Positions 59,859-64,000 of a stretch of 64,000 nucleotides of DNA are shown one piece after another. Numbering within the stretch: the stretch's first letter is position 1; each line of letters begins with the position of its first letter. The stretch is from Laetiporus sulphureus 93-53 (lineage: Eukaryota; Basidiomycota; Agaricomycetes; Polyporales; Laetiporaceae). Location: NCBI RefSeq assembly GCF_001632365.1, contig NW_024468534.1:412885-476884 (forward strand). Reading direction: 5' to 3'. The notes beneath the pieces were generated by a model. It saw nothing but the letters and a program-made list of their open reading frames with translations. It was not told the origin of the DNA and searched no databases. The translations under genes were made by a program, and so were the position numbers.

Positions 59859-61454
59859 TCAAATGGGTATGTATTTGTACGGGAGAAAGAAATTAGGGTC
59901 AAACACATTATCATAGGTGGGGGTATTCTGCAGGCTACGTGTAGCGGCCCAAGCGTGGACCTGCTCTGAAGAGAGTACCGACGGCCCCTGCATTAGGCCG
60001 AAGTTATTCTTGACTGTCCAGACAGCGGGAGAAGGGTTGCCGTGCGGCGGGGATGGCGAAGGAGACGGCGTGGGAGAGGACGTCGAAGACAACACAGAGG
60101 ACTCGGAATACAGCGAAGGGGAAGCTGTTACCCGAGGCGGAACGACCAGATTGGTGCCAACATGACCAGGAAGCAGGGCCAGCGGATCAATGGTGCCATA
60201 CTCGAAGGGAGAGCAATATGACGGTCCTGCCTTCGTGGTGGATAGATAGGGATCAACAAAGTCGTCCGTAAAGTCGAAGTTCCCTGTTCAAGACGGTCGA
60301 TACGGCTGAACGACTTCCCACGGAGAGGTTCACTTACAAGTGGGCATATCGTCGAGTCCGTACTCAAATCCGGCGGTCATGCTGAAATCCATCGGCTCTT
60401 GCGGGAACGTCATGTACGAGGATGCATCAACTTCATACTTGCCATAGTGCTGCGACATGATGGTTGGAGGTTGCTCGTTGAACGAAGCAGGGAGTTGCGG
60501 TTGTACTTCATCGACACACGAGGAAACGTGTAGGGTATCTTCGGAAGGGATGGAGAGAAGGCCATCGAAAGAGACCGTCGAGGGATCCTGAGGCGGGTCA
60601 TGAGACACGCGGGCAGCAGAACGCTTGGAAGCGCGGGTCTTCGACATACGAGCAACCTTCGCCGCCGGCTCGTACTCATCATCATCGTCCGAAGTATAGG
60701 CCGCCCTCGCTCGCTTTCCTTGCGACCGAGTAACCCTCCCCGAGGGGTGAGCCGAGGACTCCAGAGGAGCAGGAGAGGGCGCAGGGGGAGGCGACGGAGA
60801 CGTCTCCGACTTGATGCGCCACACCTTGTACGACCTGAGGTCCATCGTGGCCGCGTCGATGTTGTACCTCTTCTTGAGGTGCTTGACGAAATACGCTCGG
60901 CGCTTCAAACTGCAGGAAGATATGCACCGCGTCAGGTCCAGATCGCAGTTCTTGCGGGAGAAAAGCATACGTAGAATGGCAGCGTGGGCACCGATAGCCA
61001 AGGAAACCCTCGTGCGTCTCGTGTTCATGCCGCTTACACGATGACGGATCCGCAAAGCCGCTATCACAGTACTTGCACTTATGCGGCCTCTGATGGGTGC
61101 TATAAAATCCATCAGCCTCGGCAAATAAGGTCAAGAAGGTGAGCATACTGGGTATTCATATGAGTCTTCAGACCGGCAGATTGGCCAAACTTCTTCCCGC
61201 AGACTTTGCACTTGTAAGGCCTGCAACAATCTCAGCTCGTACGAGTTTTGACAAGACGGGTGAATGAAGGGGGGACTGACCGTATGTTTGCATGAATGTT
61301 TCTGTGACGGGCGAGATCTGACTTCCGCTTAAAATGCTTATTGCAGTTTCCATGCGTGCAGACATAGGTCTATAAATGCTCGCAATAAGCTCCTATGGCG
61401 AAATACGGTAAAACGTACCTTTTCAAGGCGAGACATGGCAGTCATGGCGATCAT
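59859..61454 (-). CDS. C2H2 zinc-finger transcription factor
   Basis: A putative sequence-specific DNA-binding regulator. Start MIAMTAMSRLEK, then a spliced exon TYVCTHGNCNKHFKRKSDLA with RHRNIH (finger 1), PYKCKVCGKKFGQSAGLKTH (finger 2), and RPHKCKYCDSGFADPSSCKR with HEHETH (finger 3), followed by a Cys-pair YRCPRCHSTY with a less regular fourth finger ending HLKKRYNID. The TGEKP-like linkers are HANIRPYKC and HQRPHKC. The rest is Pro/Ser-rich with nuclear-signal-like RVTRSQGKRARAAY and an acidic run. Its last exons have SYMTFPQEP and VWTVKNNFGLMQGP, ending at 59859. The start could also be 61445 or 61436. No ortholog or target is recognised. About five introns, one inside finger 1/2 junction (near 61280). 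Confidence 0.85.
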
Positions 61455-62189
61455 CTTCAAAGGTATACTAGACCGAATATCAAGAGAGCCAGCGGAGAGG
61501 GGGTTTACAAAAAAAGACAGCCAGTGCACTGCACTGTAATGGGACGAGGCCGCAGGCCAATCGTAAGAACGTAAACTACTGGAACGCCGCGGTCCACCAC
61601 GCTTCGCGCGAGGGGATCAGTCGTAAATTCGTAACAGGACCTGAACGCAGGGAAGGAGAAAAAAGGCGCGAGCATTCCTCCCCGCCCGCGCCATTTAAGT
61701 CTCACTAGCACTGCTCGGCGCAAAAGACACGGATCATACAAGGGGGGACAAGGCGCGCTCCATTATTGTCTGTCACGCGCAAAGAAGGGGAGCGTCGGGG
61801 TGCCTCCCCGAACCTGCACACAATTGATGGCGAGGTCAAACAAGGCGGGCATCGAGATTGGCGTGATCGCCGCGGGATCGAGATCGGGAGGACAAAGTGC
61901 GCCGGTGGCGCTGACGAGACGGTGGCCTGACAAATATTGTCGATCCTGCACTGAGGGTTTCTGGAATCGTTGCAACTGACGGGGATCAAAGACTCTGTGC
62001 ACACGGACGCCCACTGTGGTCCGGCCGCATCGAAAACATATATTCTACAACAGATACTAGAAGACTCGCATGTTGTACAAAGCCAGTACAGGTATCAGCT
62101 ACATCCATAAGAGCACAGCAGAGAGCTTAATCGCCTACATCCAGTAAATAATGATGATCATACAAGTGTCGCGCGGCGTCTGCGCTCCG
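61455..62189. other. Promoter region of the zinc-finger gene and 3' region of the F-box gene
   Basis: About 735 bases, both flanking genes on the minus strand. Overlapping frames of up to 99 codons (61505-62014) are not protein-like and conflict with each other. AT-rich sequence near 62035-62160 fits the F-box gene's 3' untranslated region. No RNA gene or repeat is evident. Confidence 0.45.
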
Positions 62190-63792
62190 TCAATCAGCAT
62201 GGCCGAGGCCAGGCCCCTCGATCTGCTTCGTCGTCTCGAGCCATGGCGCTATCGCGTTCAGATCAGCGAACGTCAACGACGTGTAATGATTTGGCCCCAG
62301 GCCTTCTACGAGCGCCCTGTCTTGTAATGGCGGCACGGCATCCACCGCTCCAAAGGCCTCTTTTGTATGCGGGTCGATATATTGCGCGATGATCCTAACG
62401 GTCGAACGACGTAAAACACAAATCCTACAGTTCATATTAGACGGATAAAACTCACATCATGCTGCCGACCCACTGTTGACCTGTTTCTTCGAGATCTCCG
62501 GTGCCCATCCAGCGGTTATCTTTGCCGCCCGGTGTGTAGAAAGGATAATTCTTGTGAGATGGAGCTGGCGACGGATGTGTGAGTTGGCGGTATATCCCAT
62601 TCACACCTCCTAAATACTCGTTTTTAATATTCCCGCCACAAATGATTTACACGGTACTCACTCCCGTTCACCTTCCTCATGTAAATCGGCCGTTCGTTTG
62701 TATGGCCAGATTCACTTTCTGACTGAGATGAGCTGTCTGAATCCGGGTCGACTGCTGCGTCTTTCTCAATTCCTGGTGGGTGCAATAATGCTCGCGCATT
62801 ATTGTTCAGGCCGAAGGACGCTCTCGGTGTGTGCAACACTCCTATCGCCAGCATGCGGACATCGGTGAATTCACATAACACCTAACCGTAACGAAGAGGT
62901 TATCGAGCGAGTACGACACAATTAAATTCACAGCTCACATACTCTTATGCTGGGCTGCAAGTGCAATAGATCGTTCTGAAATCTGCGCCAATCGTCAGTT
63001 TGGTCTTCTCTCGCTAAAAAAAAGTGCCACAAGACCTCATCTCCTCAAACACGTGAAGGGGATCAAAGTTCCGGGCGGTGCTGTCGACTTCATTCGCCGT
63101 GCCGTTCTTGTTGAGGACAATGTACCTGAGTCAGAATTAGAACGCCGATCCACTGCCTAGCAACGAGAGCGTATCACACTTTGTCCACGCTTCATCCACG
63201 GTGCACGCCGTGCCAGTCCGGTGCCAAACCCGATATAGGGACCTGCCCAAGGCGACATGCGTCAGCCACACCTCCCAAATAAAAGACGGACAGGAGAGGC
63301 TCGCACTGACTTCAAGAACGCCTCCTTCCACGGGCCGTCCTTCCTGATCTTCTCCCAGCCCGGCAAAAACCTCCTCCGGAAACACTCCTCCCACTCACTA
63401 TCGCGCAAGTTCGGCAGGGAGGCCTCATACAGGAGGTACCGCGCGCTCGCGAGGCTCAACACCTCAATAAAGTTCTGCCTCGGCACAGTCGACCGCACGC
63501 TCAGGTGCTTCAGGCTCGGGTCATACTCGCTGTTGGGGTCGCGGAGCGTGCGCAGGATCGGGCGCCGCCACGGGTTCAGCGAGGGGTCGGAGGACACTCC
63601 GCGCAGGCGCTGGGACAGGTTCGACACCGTCACGAGCGACGAGAGGTCGAGCTCGCTGAGGGTGTCGGCGATGAGCTCGACCGGGAGAGATTCGAGAGAG
63701 TTGTGTTGGGACTGGGTGACCATACCGGAGGCCAAGGGCTCATTACTCTCCGCCACAGGCGGGGACTGCGAAGCCGCGTAGTCATACATCAT
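62190..63792 (-). CDS. F-box domain protein
   Basis: F-box proteins are adaptors that bring substrates to SCF ubiquitin ligases through Skp1. The N-terminal part starts MMYDYAASQSPP and has SLESLPVELIADTLSELDLS, then SLVTVSNLSQRL, a typical F-box with LP..L...LS..L and the later LRGVSSDPSLNPWRRPIL. The rest is a conserved-looking but unnamed region: SEWEECFRRRFLPGWEKIRK, VALGRSLYRVW, YIVLNKNGTANEVDSTARNF and TGQQWVGSMM, ending GPGLGHAD at 62190. No WD40 or leucine-rich repeats are seen, so the target-recognition mode is unknown. About seven short introns. The start at 63792 (MMYDY) may also be 63789. Similarity to other basidiomycete F-box proteins is probable. Confidence 0.82.
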
Positions 63793-64000
63793 TGGTGCCG
63801 CTTCAGAAAAGGCAAGTGCAGTATTAAGTGATCTATCTGGTCGAGAGCAGGACGAGGAGAAAAGCAGGCGATGAGAAAACGTCGAGCAGCTGTCCGCACG
63901 AATTTACACTGGGTGAAAAATGCGATAGTTCACATCATATAATTGAGATAATGTACGAAAAAGAGTTCAAATTATGTAAGGGCATTCTCGGTTGAATAAA
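63793..64000. other. Upstream region of the F-box gene at the window edge
   Basis: 208 bases, AT-rich toward the edge. No frame or RNA gene is visible. Confidence 0.4.

Noticed and set aside
60600..60974. Arg-rich + strand frame of 124 codons
   Set aside because: Shadow of the Pro/Ser-rich zinc-finger protein on the minus strand.

Overview
The window is nuclear DNA from a basidiomycete fungus, almost certainly a mushroom-forming Agaricomycete. The genes are dense (about one per 2.5 kb, on both strands). Most are cut by many short introns of about 45-65 bases with GT...AG ends, and intergenic spaces are often only 80-300 bases. The proteins are fungal: a YVC1-type vacuolar channel, Vps17, a fungal LEU2, a diaphanous-type formin, a secreted GH53 galactanase, and a decayed member of a kinase-like family that I recall as common in Agaricomycetes. 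I see no tRNA, rRNA, CRISPR array, intact transposon or secondary-metabolite cluster.

Layout, left to right: the 3' end of an unidentified gene (1-196); lipin-type phosphatidate phosphatase PAH1 (+); RNA polymerase I factor RRN3 (-); a nucleoside hydrolase (+); a large formin (-); replicative helicase MCM6 (-); a dual-specificity-like phosphatase (+); VAC14 (-); urease accessory protein UreF (+); eIF3f (-); mitochondrial TOM7 (+, only 51 residues in four exons); an RNF220-like RING E3 ligase (-); a GH53 endo-galactanase (+); a 1.36 kb gene-free stretch; intronless GTP cyclohydrolase II (+); VPS17 (+); LEU2 (+); NOB1 (+); ARPC3 (-); a YVC1-like cation channel (+); GINS subunit PSF2 (-); haspin kinase (+); a kinase-like pseudogene (-); an unrecognised intronless gene (-); the relic of a single-span membrane protein (-); a mitochondrial PP2C phosphatase (+); a USP36/42-type deubiquitinase (-); a C2H2 zinc-finger regulator (-); and an F-box protein (-).

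Most of these are core housekeeping genes that do not form one pathway. Functional echoes exist: MCM6 and PSF2 are both parts of the CMG replicative helicase, and PSF2 shares a divergent promoter with the mitotic kinase haspin; formin and ARPC3 represent the two classes of actin nucleator; VAC14, VPS17 and the YVC1-like channel all act on the endosome/vacuole, and VAC14 helps make the lipid PI(3,5)P2 that activates YVC1 in yeast; RRN3, NOB1 and eIF3f serve ribosome production and translation. The accessory part is 49-55 kb, where two decayed reading frames, several hairpins and an unrecognised gene occur.

I did not find a clear new multi-gene system. The observations I rate highest are a histone-H3-tail-like ARTKQ motif at the N-terminus of haspin, Ras-association-like sequence at the start of the formin, a fungal relative of metazoan RNF220, and a potentially structured element in the gap before the riboflavin gene. 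Exon boundaries were set by eye from splice signals and family similarity, so each may be off by a few codons.
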